The notes: generated from the letters alone by a model not told the origin. Positions 8,237 to 15,992 are shown, numbered from the stretch's first letter. The stretch is DNA of 45,576 nucleotides from Nitrospirota bacterium (GCA_021840255.1 JAKBYX010000015.1:1-45576); one strand, 5' to 3'. Made by a program: numbers and translations.

Positions 8237-8447
8237 ATAGAGATTTCTTTCTCCGGAGCGCCCTGACACGGTTTTTAAAAGATAAAAGTATAAAAACGGG
8301 GAAATGAACGGGGGAGCTCTTTTTTAAGGAAATCCCTTTTTTTATGCCCTTTGGGCATCGAATGTAAGGAATATCTGATGGCCGGATGCGCTCGCTTGCC
8401 CTTAGAGGTATGCTCGCCGTCCATTTTATTCCTTTTTTGAAGGAAGA
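8237..8447 (+). other. 211-bp gap where rimM is normally found
   Basis: In most bacteria rimM (16S rRNA processing protein) lies between khpA and trmD. Here the space is too short for rimM (about 500 bp), and I see no fragment with the RimM start motif in any frame. The gap holds a small hairpin (ATGCCC/GGGCAT near 8343) and AT-rich sequence, ending with the trmD ribosome binding site GAAGGAAG. Confidence 0.6.
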
Positions 8448-9197
8448 ATGCGCTTTTCAGTCATAACCCTTTTCCCGGAGATATTCCACGCCTATCTTGG
8501 TGCGGGCATAATGAAAAGGGCGGCTGATAAGTCGGTCGCGATCTTTGATATTATTCAGCTAAGGGATTTTGCAACGGACAGGCACAGGACCGTGGACGAT
8601 TATCCGTATGGGGGCGGGCCCGGAATGGTGATGAAACCGGAGCCGCTCAAGGAGGCCCTTACATACGCCAAAAGGGACGGGATCCCTACCCTGACCGTGC
8701 TGGTAAGTCCCCAGGGCAAGACCTTCAACCAGCAGATGGCAAAGGAGCTTTCGGAGGAAAAAAGACGCCTCCTTTTCATCTGCGGAAGGTATGAGGGCAT
8801 TGACGAAAGGGTAAGGGAAAGCCTGGTGGACGAAGAGATTTCCGCGGGGGATTACGTTTTAACTGGCGGAGAGCTGCCGGCTTTGGTTATAATAGACGCC
8901 GTCGTTAGGTTGTTGCCCGGGGCGCTCGGGGATGAGGACTCTCTGAAAGAGGAGTCTTTTTCCTGGGGAATACTGGATTATCCCCAGTACACGAGGCCGC
9001 CCGAGTGGAACGGGCTAAGGGTGCCGGAGGTGCTTCTTTCCGGCAACCACGCCGCGATAGCCCGGTGGAGAAGAAAAGAGGCGCTCAGGCGGACCCTGAA
9101 AAACAGGCCTGAGCTCATTGAGACAGCGGGGCTGACCCCGGGAGAGATAGAACTTATTCGCAGGATAAAGGAGGAAGAGTATGAATCTGATAAATAG
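8448..9197 (+). CDS. trmD: tRNA (guanine-37-N1)-methyltransferase
   Basis: TrmD methylates G37 of tRNAs using S-adenosylmethionine, preventing +1 frameshifting. The 249-residue protein has the SPOUT trefoil-knot signatures [25 protein letters not shown] and [16 protein letters not shown], and the C-terminal RPPEWNG...VLLSGNHA segment. GAAGGAAG precedes the ATG. Its last 17 bases overlap the start of rplS, so the two are translationally coupled. Confidence 0.97.
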   Translation: MRFSVITLFPEIFHAYLGAGIMKRAADKSVAIFDIIQLRDFATDRHRTVDDYPYGGGPGMVMKPEPLKEALTYAKRDGIPTLTVLVSPQGKTFNQQMAKELSEEKRRLLFICGRYEGIDERVRESLVDEEISAGDYVLTGGELPALVIIDAVVRLLPGALGDEDSLKEESFSWGILDYPQYTRPPEWNGLRVPEVLLSGNHAAIARWRRKEALRRTLKNRPELIETAGLTPGEIELIRRIKEEEYESDK

Positions 9198-9531
9198 CAT
9201 TGATGAAGGATACAGGCGGGAAGTCGCCTCTTTTAATGTTGGTGACACTGTCCGCGTCTTCATGAAGGTCATAGAAGGGGACAAGGAAAGGATACAGCCT
9301 TTCGAGGGGATCGTTATCGCCCGGAAGAACGGCGGCATCAGGGAGACCTTTACGGTAAGAAAGATGTCTTTCGGCGTCGGGGTGGAGAGGATTTTCCCCC
9401 TGCATTCGCCCTTCATACAGGAAATAAAGGTTGTGAGGCAGGCCCTTGTAAGGCAGGCCAAACTCTACTACCTGAGAGAAAAGAAGGGCAAGGCCGCAAA
9501 GCTCAAGGAAAAACAGCTCATAAGGAAATAG
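9181..9531 (+). CDS. rplS: 50S ribosomal protein L19
   Basis: L19 (116 residues) sits at the 30S-50S interface. The segments [31 protein letters not shown] and the ending [13 protein letters not shown] are characteristic. AAAGGAGG lies inside the end of trmD at the right distance. It is the last gene of the operon and is followed by a strong terminator. Confidence 0.97.
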   Translation: MNLINSIDEGYRREVASFNVGDTVRVFMKVIEGDKERIQPFEGIVIARKNGGIRETFTVRKMSFGVGVERIFPLHSPFIQEIKVVRQALVRQAKLYYLREKKGKAAKLKEKQLIRK

Positions 9532-9604
9532 GGTTTTTGTTTTTTTGCTTTAAAAAAGAAAAAACTTAAAAGAAGAAAGATCGGACCGGATTTTAGTCAA
9601 AAGC

Positions 9605-9636
9605 AAGGCGGACCAGCGGCCCGCCTTTTATTTTTT
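9605..9636 (+). terminator. Rho-independent terminator of the rpsP-rplS operon
   Basis: Stem AAGGCGG (9605-9611) / CCGCCTT (9621-9627) with a 9-base loop, followed by TTATTTTTT. Read on the minus strand the same hairpin lies just after the riboswitch at 9638-9727, but is followed there by only a short T run. Confidence 0.85.
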
Positions 9637-9637
9637 A

Positions 9638-9727
9638 CTGTCACCTCAGCAACCCCTCTTTCCAGATCGGAAAGGTGGCTTTGTGTCATACGGTTTTCCG
9701 TACTTTACCCTTATGAGGTGGCAGTAT
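9638..9727 (-). promoter_or_regulatory. GEMM-I (cyclic di-GMP class I) riboswitch-like aptamer
   Basis: Read on the minus strand the segment has the order of conserved parts of the GEMM-I aptamer. An outer helix CACCTCA (9720-9714) pairs with TGAGGTG (9648-9642). Then comes AGGGTAAAG (the consensus has AGGGCAAACC) and a hairpin TACGG-AAAA-CCGTA (9702-9689) with a purine tetraloop. GACACAAAGCCACC follows (consensus GACGCAAAGCC), then a second hairpin CTTTCC-GATCT-GGAAAG reading as GGAAAGG...CCTTTCC (9675-9657), then GGGGTTGCTGAGG (consensus GGGUUGCCGAAGG). These aptamers sense c-di-GMP, or cyclic AMP-GMP in some variants; I cannot assign the ligand. No coding region lies downstream on this strand; it follows a small hypothetical gene and points into the 3' end of rplS. 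Confidence 0.72.
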
Positions 9728-9818
9728 CTTTATGTCTTTTCTTAAAAAAACTCTTCCTCTCCTGATTATCTTTTATCATGCGGTTTTCAGCCTGTCAAGA
9801 AAAATCTTCAAAGTCCCT

Positions 9819-10079
9819 TTACCAGCTCTGCCCGACCCCCAACGGCTGGTTTTCCTTCATCCAGGCTATGATGCGTTCTTCCGCTTCCTTCATGGCCTGT
9901 TGCCTGTCCCCGGGTATTTCCACCAGCCAGGTTTCCTGGTCCGCCCTGTTGAGCTCCGTCATAATGGCATCGTGCAGGCCCTGCGTGCTGAAACCAGGGA
10001 TATCGCCTTTTCTCGCCGTTATGCGCTCTTCCACTTCCTTCAGATAATCTTGCCGGTACTCATTGACGTCAATCTTCAT
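9819..10079 (-). CDS. Small hypothetical protein, 86 residues
   Basis: An acidic, soluble protein that I do not recognise. AGGAGG lies 8 bases before the ATG, which supports a real gene. It contains two similar helical stretches, KEVEERITARK near residue 14 and KEAEERIIAWMKE near residue 64, suggesting an internal duplication of a charged helix. There is no signal peptide or membrane segment. The c-di-GMP-type riboswitch lies about 90 bases past its stop codon on the same strand, so the two may share a transcript. Confidence 0.7.
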   Translation of the reverse strand: MKIDVNEYRQDYLKEVEERITARKGDIPGFSTQGLHDAIMTELNRADQETWLVEIPGDRQQAMKEAEERIIAWMKENQPLGVGQSW

Positions 10080-10250
10080 TGCCCGCCTCCTGAAGGTCTG
10101 TTTCTGGTTTTCTTTTTCTTTTCAAACCGGGGAACCTATCCCCCCATCTCAGTCTCTCTCTGATCAAAGTCTATCAAACAAAAGACGGCCGGGCTAGAGG
10201 CGTAGCGCACTTTACAATACACGCCCCGTTTCTTACAATAGGTATCGGAA

Positions 10251-11162
10251 GTGAAGGACGGTTTTGAATTTTTGTTTAAACGCGGACTTTTTTTAACAGC
10301 GCTTGCATATTCCCTTATGCTCTGTTTTTCATTGCCGGCGGCCGACCCGGCCCAGATGTCTTCTCCATCCGCAAAAAAGGCAGGGGCAGGCAACAGTGGG
10401 TTTACCCTGGGCGTGGCCTACGATGGCAGCTACATGGACTACAGGGAAGAGGGCTCCCTGGGAGATTGCCTGGACAAGGATACCGCTTATCTAAACGGCC
10501 TTGCAGTGGAGGCCCGTTGGGAGACGACGTCCATCTGGACCCGCTTTACAGCCCAATACTCGCGCTCGGGCTGGGCCAATTACAATGGGACCACCCAGGA
10601 CGGCACCCCTCTTGACCTGTATACAGGCGAAAGAACATACCAGTATGAAGGGGACCTGGGCTATAAGGCGCTTAATTTCTCCACCTCCACCCTTACCCCT
10701 TATATCGGACTTGGTTACAGGATATGGTACAGAGGAGTGGACAACTTGCCGGACTACGAAGAAAAATACACATGGAATTACTGCTCGGCGGGGGTCGATT
10801 ATGTCCTGAGGCTTCAAAGATGGACCGCAGGGGCCAATGCGGCTGTCCGCGTTCCTTTCAATATGAGGCTGCGGACCGATCTTGCCGGGAAATACAAGGA
10901 GGCCACTTTTTATCTAAAGACAAGGGTTGGTTTTTCAGTTGAGGCCCCGGTGACGTATGAGTTTTATGGGTACCAGGATGATCTTCACAGGGCACGGCCG
11001 TCTTTTTTCCTCTACCTCACGCCTTATTACCAGCATTGGGCCATCGGGGCCAGCGATCCGGTGGTGCTTACAGACGGAGGGGCTGCGGGCCGGGCTTATT
11101 ATGAGCCGGACAGCATCACCGCCATTTACGGGGCAAGGGCCGGGATAGGCGTGAATTATTGA
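10251..11162 (+). CDS. Outer-membrane beta-barrel protein
   Basis: The 303-residue protein begins with a signal peptide (hydrophobic stretch at about residues 13-30, cleavage near AAADP). It then shows alternating aromatic/small-residue beta strands throughout and ends in GARAGIGVNY; a C-terminal aromatic residue is typical of the BAM recognition signal. Segments such as TPYIGLGYRIWYRG and YRGVD resemble OmpA/OprF-like or 'porin family' barrels, but no specific substrate is evident. The start is GTG with a weak ribosome binding site (AGGTATCGGAAG). It lies divergent to the small gene on the other strand. Confidence 0.8.
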   Translation: MKDGFEFLFKRGLFLTALAYSLMLCFSLPAADPAQMSSPSAKKAGAGNSGFTLGVAYDGSYMDYREEGSLGDCLDKDTAYLNGLAVEARWETTSIWTRFTAQYSRSGWANYNGTTQDGTPLDLYTGERTYQYEGDLGYKALNFSTSTLTPYIGLGYRIWYRGVDNLPDYEEKYTWNYCSAGVDYVLRLQRWTAGANAAVRVPFNMRLRTDLAGKYKEATFYLKTRVGFSVEAPVTYEFYGYQDDLHRARPSFFLYLTPYYQHWAIGASDPVVLTDGGAAGRAYYEPDSITAIYGARAGIGVNY

Positions 11163-11180
11163 TCTTTTTTTCTTGCCCTT

Positions 11181-11208
11181 TTGTTCTTCCCGGCAATAGG
11201 TTTATAAT
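11181..11208 (+). promoter_or_regulatory. Candidate sigma-70 promoter of tatA
   Basis: TTGTTC at 11181-11186, a 16-base spacer, and a perfect TATAAT at 11203-11208. The start of transcription would be about 65 bases before tatA. The -35 matches the consensus at only three positions. Confidence 0.5.
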
Positions 11209-11281
11209 ATGAAATAAGGCATTTGCGGTTTTTTTAACGCAAAGTATTCGTGTTAACGCCGAGGGAGGAATGGAGGCGTGT

Positions 11282-11482
11282 ATGTTTGACGGTATTTTTC
11301 AGCCTATTCACCTGCTTCTGGTGCTGCTGATAGTGCTGCTTATCTTCGGCCCGGGCAAATTGCCCCAGATAGGCTCAGGTCTCGGCAAGAGCATCCGGGA
11401 TTTCAAGAAGGCTCTGGCGGGCAAGGACGAGATAGAGCTCAAGCCCGAGGCGGAAGAGAAAAAAACAGAAGAAAAACAGTAG
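11282..11482 (+). CDS. tatA: Twin-arginine translocase subunit TatA/E
   Basis: TatA oligomerises to form the passage for folded proteins in the twin-arginine pathway at the inner membrane. The 66-residue protein has one N-terminal membrane helix (residues 7-21), the hinge FGPGKLPQIG, the amphipathic helix LGKSIRDFKKAL and a charged tail. The ATG at 11282 (MFDGIFQPI) fits the family and has GGAGG 5 bases upstream; an ATG at 11270 lies too close to its own GGAGG. No tatB or tatC is nearby, so this is a stand-alone tatA. Confidence 0.93.
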   Translation: MFDGIFQPIHLLLVLLIVLLIFGPGKLPQIGSGLGKSIRDFKKALAGKDEIELKPEAEEKKTEEKQ

Positions 11483-11538
11483 CAGGGGCCAAAAAACAAA
11501 AGTCCTGCCGCAAAACAGGAACGCTGGCCCCTGTTTTT
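11483..11538 (+). terminator. Terminator of tatA, with nested hairpin
   Basis: Outer stem CAGGGGCCA (11483-11491) / TGGCCCCTG (11525-11533), inner stem TCCTG/CAGGA at 11503-11520, then TTTTT. Confidence 0.75.
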
Positions 11539-11550
11539 AAACGGGCGTTT

Positions 11551-12111
11551 TTATGCCTGGCCCGCCAGATCGGTTTCGATGTCCAGCGTAATGAGGATTT
11601 CCCTGTCCGCCACCATCCCGCCTTCCATAGGGATGCTCCCCCAGTTCATCCCGAAATCCTCGCGGTTTATTGTGGTGCTTCCGGTAAAGCCCAGACTCGT
11701 TTCCCCTCCCATGGATTCAGGAAGCTTGACGGGGCCGGTATATTCGCCTTCAATGACCACCTGGCGAGTCACTCCGTGAAGGCTCAGGTCTCCTGTCAGG
11801 CGTATGTGCCTGCCGCCAAGAGATTCAGCCTTGGTGCTTTTAAAAGTGATCTTCGGATACCTGGAGACGTCGAAGAAGTCGGGACCCTTCAGGTGCTCGT
11901 CACGTTTTGAGACCCCTGTGGTAACGCTGGCTACGTCTATCTCCACTTCCACATCCATGTTTACCACATCCGGCGGGTCGAAATAGACCGCCCCCGTCAC
12001 TTTGTTCATCATCCCCCTGACGCTTGCCAGCATCAGGTACTTTACCGCAAAAGAAACGGTCGAATGATCGGAATCGATTAGCCACTTTGTCCTGGTGATC
12101 GCCTTTGCCAT
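11551..12111 (-). CDS. YceI family protein
   Basis: YceI-like proteins form a lipocalin-like barrel that binds isoprenoid or amide lipids. The 186-residue protein has the family features WLIDSDHSTVSFAVKYLM, GDLSLHGVTRQV and GFTGSTTINREDFGMNW. The usual E. coli protein is periplasmic, but this one lacks a signal peptide, as many homologues do, so it is probably cytoplasmic. It is a single gene convergent with tatA. Confidence 0.92.
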   Translation of the reverse strand: MAKAITRTKWLIDSDHSTVSFAVKYLMLASVRGMMNKVTGAVYFDPPDVVNMDVEVEIDVASVTTGVSKRDEHLKGPDFFDVSRYPKITFKSTKAESLGGRHIRLTGDLSLHGVTRQVVIEGEYTGPVKLPESMGGETSLGFTGSTTINREDFGMNWGSIPMEGGMVADREILITLDIETDLAGQA

Positions 12112-12215
12112 GATATTTGTCTGCCTCCGTATCCGGTTTTCTTAAAAGTATATCACCGAAAAAAGGACAGGCAACCCTTTTAGTTTTATCGAATGTGCCC
12201 GTAGTTTTTATGAAA

Positions 12216-12242
12216 TGGACACGCCGCGGGGCGTGATATAAT
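12216..12242 (+). promoter_or_regulatory. Candidate promoter of the ferritin-like gene
   Basis: TGGACA at 12216-12221, a short 15-base spacer, and a perfect TATAAT at 12237-12242, about 47 bases before the start codon. Confidence 0.4.
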
Positions 12243-12288
12243 TTGGCTGCCATAAGAATTTTCTTGCTCAAGGAGGGGACAATCAAAA

Positions 12289-12783
12289 ATGCTTACCGGC
12301 AAGACAGGTCTTTTGGAGTCTCTTATCGAGGTTTATACAATGGAGAAGGGCACCATGGAATTCTACCGGAGGGCCGCTGAAACCGCCAATCTGGAGGTTA
12401 CAAGGGAGGCTTTCGGGAAGCTTGCAAAATGGGAAGAAGAGCATATGGGCTACATACAGTACCTCTATCAGGCTATAACTGAGGACAGGGAGCACATGAG
12501 TTTTGAGGAGTTCAGAAAAAAGGTAAGGCCCGATACCCTGGAAGGGGGAATCCCGGTACGGGACATAGAAAAGTGGCTGGAGGAATATTCCTTTGTTGAC
12601 GAGCTTGGGGCCATAATCGTGGCCCTCAAGATGGAGGCCAGGGCGTTTGCGCAGTATGACGGGCTTCGAAAAGAAGCGGAGGACCCCTCCGTAAAGGCCA
12701 TTCTGGAGGAACTTAAGGAATGGGAGGAGGGACATATCAAATATCTGAAGGACCTGCGCCTGAAGGTGTCGGAGACCTCCTGA
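12289..12783 (+). CDS. Ferritin-like / rubrerythrin-family diiron protein
   Basis: A 164-residue four-helix-bundle protein with diiron-type ligands in paired helices: TMEKGTMEFYRRAAE, KWEEEHMGYI, MEARAFAQY and EWEEGHIKYL (E..ExxH patterns). It lacks the rubredoxin domain of true rubrerythrins, so it is an erythrin-type protein, perhaps for peroxide or iron handling in an anaerobe. AAGGAGG precedes the ATG and a TATAAT lies upstream. It stands alone. Confidence 0.85.
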   Translation: MLTGKTGLLESLIEVYTMEKGTMEFYRRAAETANLEVTREAFGKLAKWEEEHMGYIQYLYQAITEDREHMSFEEFRKKVRPDTLEGGIPVRDIEKWLEEYSFVDELGAIIVALKMEARAFAQYDGLRKEAEDPSVKAILEELKEWEEGHIKYLKDLRLKVSETS

Positions 12784-13014
12784 GGCCCCGAAAACCCGGA
12801 AAGACCGAAAAAGAAAGCAGCGCCCCCCAGCATATTTTCTTGTAAAATGGCGTCCTTCCAAATGGAGTTTACTTTCGCCTGGTTTCTCTCAATAAAAAGC
12901 GGGCAGATCCCCGGTCCAGCGGGTGAGTTGCCCAGTCCTGCGTTTATGCTGCGGGCCGGATTGTCTGTTGCTGCTTGAAATACGTCCGCCATCCCTATAA
13001 AATCATAGACTGTC

Positions 13015-14292
13015 ATGAGAATACTCAAATCGAAAAAGGAAATAACGGGTTTTCTTTCCCGTCTCAAAAAGCGGGGAAGGGGTGTTGACCCAAAGGTCAT
13101 CACGGATGTGCAGAAGATCCTGGAAGCGGTGCGCAGGGGCGGTGACGGGGCGCTTAAAAAGTTTACCCGCAGGTACGACGGGCACGAAAACACAAGGCTT
13201 ACCGCGAGGCAGATAGATGCCCACGCCAGGAAGGCGGACCGCGGGCTTGTGGAGACGCTTGAATTTTCCGCTGGCCGCATACGGGACTTCCATGAAAAAC
13301 AGAGGCAGGGGTCCTGGTTTTTTGAAAGGCAAGGAATCAGGCTGGGGCAAATCATAAAGCCCCTTGGGCGGGCTGGAGTGTATGTGCCTGGCGGAAAGGC
13401 CTCCTATCCGTCGAGCGTCCTTATGAACGTCATCCCTGCTCAGGTAGCGGGCGTGCGGGAGATAGCCGTTGCCGTGCCGTCTCCAGGCGGCCACATAAAC
13501 CCCGCCGTGATGGCGGCCGTCCGTCTGCTGGGCATTGGAGAGGTCTACACGATAGGGGGGGCGCAGGCGGTTGCGGCCATGGCCTACGGGACGCAATCCA
13601 TAAAGAAGGTGGATAAGATAGTAGGCCCCGGAAACATATACGTAGCGATGGCAAAAAAGCTCGTCTTCGGCGAGGTGGACATAGACATGATTGCAGGCCC
13701 CAGCGAGATCCTTATCATAGCGGATTCCTCCGCGGACCCTGGCTTCATAGCGGCCGACATGCTTAGCCAGGCGGAGCACGACCCGCTGGCAAGCTCCGTC
13801 CTCGTTACGGACTCGGAACCCCTGGCCCTTGAGGCGCAGAAGCAGCTGAGGGCGCAGCTGAAAGAGCTTCAAAGAAGGGCCATCGCATCCCGGTCTCTTG
13901 TGAAGTACGGCGCTATGATCATAAGGAAGGACCTGGAAGAGGCTGTGGAGCTGGCGAACCTCATAGCCCCTGAGCACCTGGAGATAATGACCCGCCAGCC
14001 CGACGCACTGGCGGAAAAGATAGAGTGCGCGGGTGCCATATTTTTGGGGGACTGGAGCCCTGAGCCCCTTGGAGATTACGCCGCGGGGCCAAACCATGTG
14101 CTGCCCACCGGGGGCACGGCGCGGTTTTCCTCTCCGCTTGGGGCGTACGATTTCCTAAAGCACACAAGCTATCTTAAATTTTCCAGGAAGGGGTTTTCCC
14201 TTCTGGCAGACAAAGTGGAGGCGCTTGCGGAGGCCGAGGGGCTCACCGCCCACAGAAACTCCGTTTCCATAAGAAAGAAGGCGAAAATGTAA
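13015..14292 (+). CDS. hisD: Histidinol dehydrogenase
   Basis: HisD oxidises L-histidinol to L-histidine in two NAD-dependent steps with a zinc ion. The 425-residue protein has GRAGVYVPGG, GGAQAVAAMAYGT, VGPGNIYVAMAKK, AGPSEILIIAD, SQAEHDP (metal and base residues) and the catalytic LIAPEHLEI, all in the usual order. The N-terminus at the ATG of 13015 fits, although no ribosome binding site is seen. A TTGAAA/TATAAA pair (12975-13001, 15-base spacer) would place transcription just upstream, giving an almost leaderless mRNA. No other his gene is in the window. Confidence 0.96.
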   Translation: MRILKSKKEITGFLSRLKKRGRGVDPKVITDVQKILEAVRRGGDGALKKFTRRYDGHENTRLTARQIDAHARKADRGLVETLEFSAGRIRDFHEKQRQGSWFFERQGIRLGQIIKPLGRAGVYVPGGKASYPSSVLMNVIPAQVAGVREIAVAVPSPGGHINPAVMAAVRLLGIGEVYTIGGAQAVAAMAYGTQSIKKVDKIVGPGNIYVAMAKKLVFGEVDIDMIAGPSEILIIADSSADPGFIAADMLSQAEHDPLASSVLVTDSEPLALEAQKQLRAQLKELQRRAIASRSLVKYGAMIIRKDLEEAVELANLIAPEHLEIMTRQPDALAEKIECAGAIFLGDWSPEPLGDYAAGPNHVLPTGGTARFSSPLGAYDFLKHTSYLKFSRKGFSLLADKVEALAEAEGLTAHRNSVSIRKKAKM

Positions 14293-14314
14293 GAAGGGGG
14301 GTAAAAAGAGGGAT

Positions 14315-14344
14315 TTGATTATCCCCAACCCTCTGCGTTAAAAT
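14315..14344 (+). promoter_or_regulatory. Candidate promoter of tRNA-Thr
   Basis: TTGATT at 14315-14320, an 18-base spacer, TAAAAT at 14339-14344, about 35 bases before the mature tRNA. Confidence 0.5.
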
Positions 14345-14378
14345 TAATGCCTGTCTTAAAGTGGTTTTTTTCCCCTTA

Positions 14379-14450
14379 GCCGGGGTAGCTCAGTGGCAGA
14401 GCAGCTGATTCGTAATCAGCAGGTCGTGAGTTCAACCCTCATCCCCGGCT
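14379..14450 (+). tRNA. tRNA-Thr (anticodon CGT)
   Basis: Full cloverleaf: acceptor GCCGGGG/CCCCGGC, D-arm GCTC/GAGC, anticodon arm GCTGA-TTCGTAA-TCAGC with CGT at 14411-14413, and T-arm GTGAG-TTCAACC-CTCAT. The discriminator base is T and no CCA is encoded. A run of T follows. A degenerate copy of its 3' half lies at 15613-15656. Confidence 0.96.
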
Positions 14451-14553
14451 TTTTTAAATCAAGTGGGTATAGCTTTCAGGCACAGCTTGAAAGCCCTGAA
14501 ATTATGCAGTAGACAAGACTGTTGGGCATCTTTTGGTACACACCACTTCCAAT

Positions 14554-15024
14554 TCATGTCCTCAAATCCGCCGGTTTGTATACTGCCGTCTCGATCACCT
14601 TATGGAATGCCTTGTCCGCCGATACCAGCGCATCAGCTTTCAGTCTTACCGCAACGGCCAGCACCACCGCATCATTTGTAAGAAGCCCATATTTTTCCTG
14701 CAACCCGAAAGCGGCCGTGGTGAGGTCCTTAAGCGTACAGGACTCGAAACCGAGCCCGAGTTCGGCCAAGGCCCGAATTTTCTCCCGGTAAAGGCTCAGC
14801 TCTTTAATTACTTCCGGTTTCGCTGAAAGTCGAGCCGCCGGATTGCCACTCGGGACTAGCCCCTTCATCATAGCCTCGGCCAGCATGAGCTTATGCGTCA
14901 ATTCCTGCCAGACCGTCTGTGGCAAAACCCCTGTAAGTTCGCCGCGCGCACAACGGTGAATGAGCCTCCGCGCCTGATTGGAAACACCCTCTTCCGCGTA
15001 AATCAGGACGTTCGTATCAATCAC
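14554..15024 (-). CDS. PIN-domain ribonuclease toxin (VapC-like)
   Basis: PIN toxins cleave tRNA or rRNA with an Mg-dependent acidic centre. The 156-residue protein has the expected acidic residues: MIDTNVLIY (Asp3), the Glu in VWQELTHKL (about 41), LLTNDAVVLA and SADKAF. The start is GTG with GGAGG 9 bases upstream. It lies 40 bases after the antitoxin gene on the same strand. The pair sits between tRNA-Thr and the tRNA fragment, consistent with arrival on a mobile element. Confidence 0.88.
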   Translation of the reverse strand: MIDTNVLIYAEEGVSNQARRLIHRCARGELTGVLPQTVWQELTHKLMLAEAMMKGLVPSGNPAARLSAKPEVIKELSLYREKIRALAELGLGFESCTLKDLTTAAFGLQEKYGLLTNDAVVLAVAVRLKADALVSADKAFHKVIETAVYKPADLRT

Positions 15025-15064
15025 GCAGAGAGAGCCTCCGGGTATGTTGTCGAGGTTTTTTATT

Positions 15065-15304
15065 TTACAGGTCCCATGCGTCCTCTTCGAGAACGGCCTT
15101 GAGCTGAGAAGAGGTAAGCTTCATGGGCCGCTCGCAGTAAAGCTGGTATGCGGCCTCGCGCCTCGCGGGATCCACAGCCTTGGAAAGATAGCTTTCCAAG
15201 GCATCCTGTATAAGGTCGCTTAGTGGCCGTCCTTCCCCGGCTGCCCGCCGTTTTGCCTTGCGTAATACGTTCTCTTCGATTAATGTGCCGACTTTCTGTT
15301 TCAT
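15065..15304 (-). CDS. Ribbon-helix-helix antitoxin (VapB-like)
   Basis: A 79-residue protein starting MKQKVGTLIEENVLRKAKRRA, followed by GRPLSDLIQDALESYL: a ribbon strand and two helices as in RHH/CopG antitoxins. The C-terminal half (KLTSSQLKAVLEED) would be the toxin-binding arm. AAGGAGG precedes the ATG. A strong promoter with an inverted repeat over its -35 lies upstream, consistent with autorepression. It probably forms an operon with the PIN toxin. Confidence 0.85.
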   Translation of the reverse strand: MKQKVGTLIEENVLRKAKRRAAGEGRPLSDLIQDALESYLSKAVDPARREAAYQLYCERPMKLTSSQLKAVLEEDAWDL

Positions 15305-15362
15305 CTATTTGCCTCCTTACAAGTCAATCCAGTCGGAATTATCGTTTCAAAAGCTTAAATCA

Positions 15363-15394
15363 AGAATAAACTAGAATTCTTGAAGTGTCAAGAA
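15363..15394 (-). promoter_or_regulatory. Promoter and operator of the VapBC-like operon
   Basis: On the minus strand: TTGACA (15391-15386), a 17-base spacer, TATTCT (15368-15363). A perfect inverted repeat TTCTTGA-AGTG-TCAAGAA at 15377-15394 covers the -35, a likely binding site of the RHH antitoxin. Confidence 0.65.
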
Positions 15395-15510
15395 AAGGAA
15401 AGGAAAAAATATGAATCCGGCTAAAGGCGACGGAAACAGTTTCCCCTTGTAGACAGGTTATATCTCGCATCCCTACGTTTCGACTGCGCACTTTTTGTGC
15501 ACCAGACAAG

Positions 15511-15592
15511 GGAGAACAAGGGAGAAAACGCCATCCCCAAAAACCGGAAATCTTCCAACAATATCAAACACCGGAGAACAAGAGAGAAAACG
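15511..15592. repeat. 20-bp direct repeat pair
   Basis: Bases 15511-15530 and 15573-15592 (GGAGAACAAGGGAGAAAACG and the same with one change) are direct repeats 62 bp apart, just inside the tRNA-fragment end of the island. The rest of 15395-15612 has no gene I can support. Confidence 0.7.
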
Positions 15593-15612
15593 TTGGTGCC
15601 TGCGCAGGATAC

Positions 15613-15656
15613 TTCTTAATCAGCAGGTCGTGAGTTTAACTCTCATCCCCAGCTTT
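15613..15656 (+). repeat. Degenerate copy of the tRNA-Thr 3' half (att-site-like)
   Basis: Bases 15613-15656 match 14409-14452 of tRNA-Thr, from the anticodon loop through the 3' end, at 40 of 44 positions. The four changes include one in the anticodon and one in the acceptor stem. There is no 5' half, so it is not a tRNA. Such a copy is what remains at the far end of an element integrated into a tRNA 3' end. Confidence 0.8.
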
Positions 15657-15704
15657 CCGTTTTTCTCTTGCAAAACACCAATATGCCCTGTAAAAATACT
15701 GATT

Positions 15705-15992
15705 ATGAACGTAGTCCTTGAAGAAAAAAAAGAGGCCTTAATCAGGATATTAAAGGAATTTAACGTCAGGAGGGCCGCTGTTTTCGGTTCGGCTGCAAGG
15801 GGGGATTTCACCGCAAAGAGCGATATAGACCTGCTTGTTGAATTCGAGGGTAGAAAAAGCCTTCTTGATCTGAGCGGCCTCAAATTGGCGCTCGAAGAGT
15901 TGCTTGGCAGAAAGGTTGACGTCCTCACGTACAATTCCCTTCATCCTCTGATAAAAGAAAATATCCTCAAAGAGCAGGAAATAATCCTGTGA
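15705..15992 (+). CDS. MNT-type nucleotidyltransferase (antitoxin of HEPN/MNT pair)
   Basis: A minimal nucleotidyltransferase of 95 residues with the signature [20 protein letters not shown] (GSxxRG...SDxDL). In characterised HEPN/MNT systems this protein neutralises the partner HEPN RNase, in some cases by AMPylating it. The ATG at 15705 ([16 protein letters not shown]) fits the family; a much longer upstream reading frame has no family likeness. Its stop overlaps the start of the HEPN gene by four bases (GTGA). Confidence 0.9.
   Translation: MNVVLEEKKEALIRILKEFNVRRAAVFGSAARGDFTAKSDIDLLVEFEGRKSLLDLSGLKLALEELLGRKVDVLTYNSLHPLIKENILKEQEIIL

Noticed and set aside
10136-10393. 85-codon minus-strand frame overlapping the outer-membrane protein gene start
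   Set aside because: It overlaps the signal-peptide region of a convincing gene, has no ribosome binding site and an unlikely composition.
13003-14097. 364-codon open frame antisense to hisD
   Set aside because: It is a shadow of the conserved hisD reading frame, has no ribosome binding site and its product resembles nothing.
15613-15656. Second tRNA gene
   Set aside because: Only the 3' half is present, the anticodon arm is broken and there is no acceptor 5' strand.
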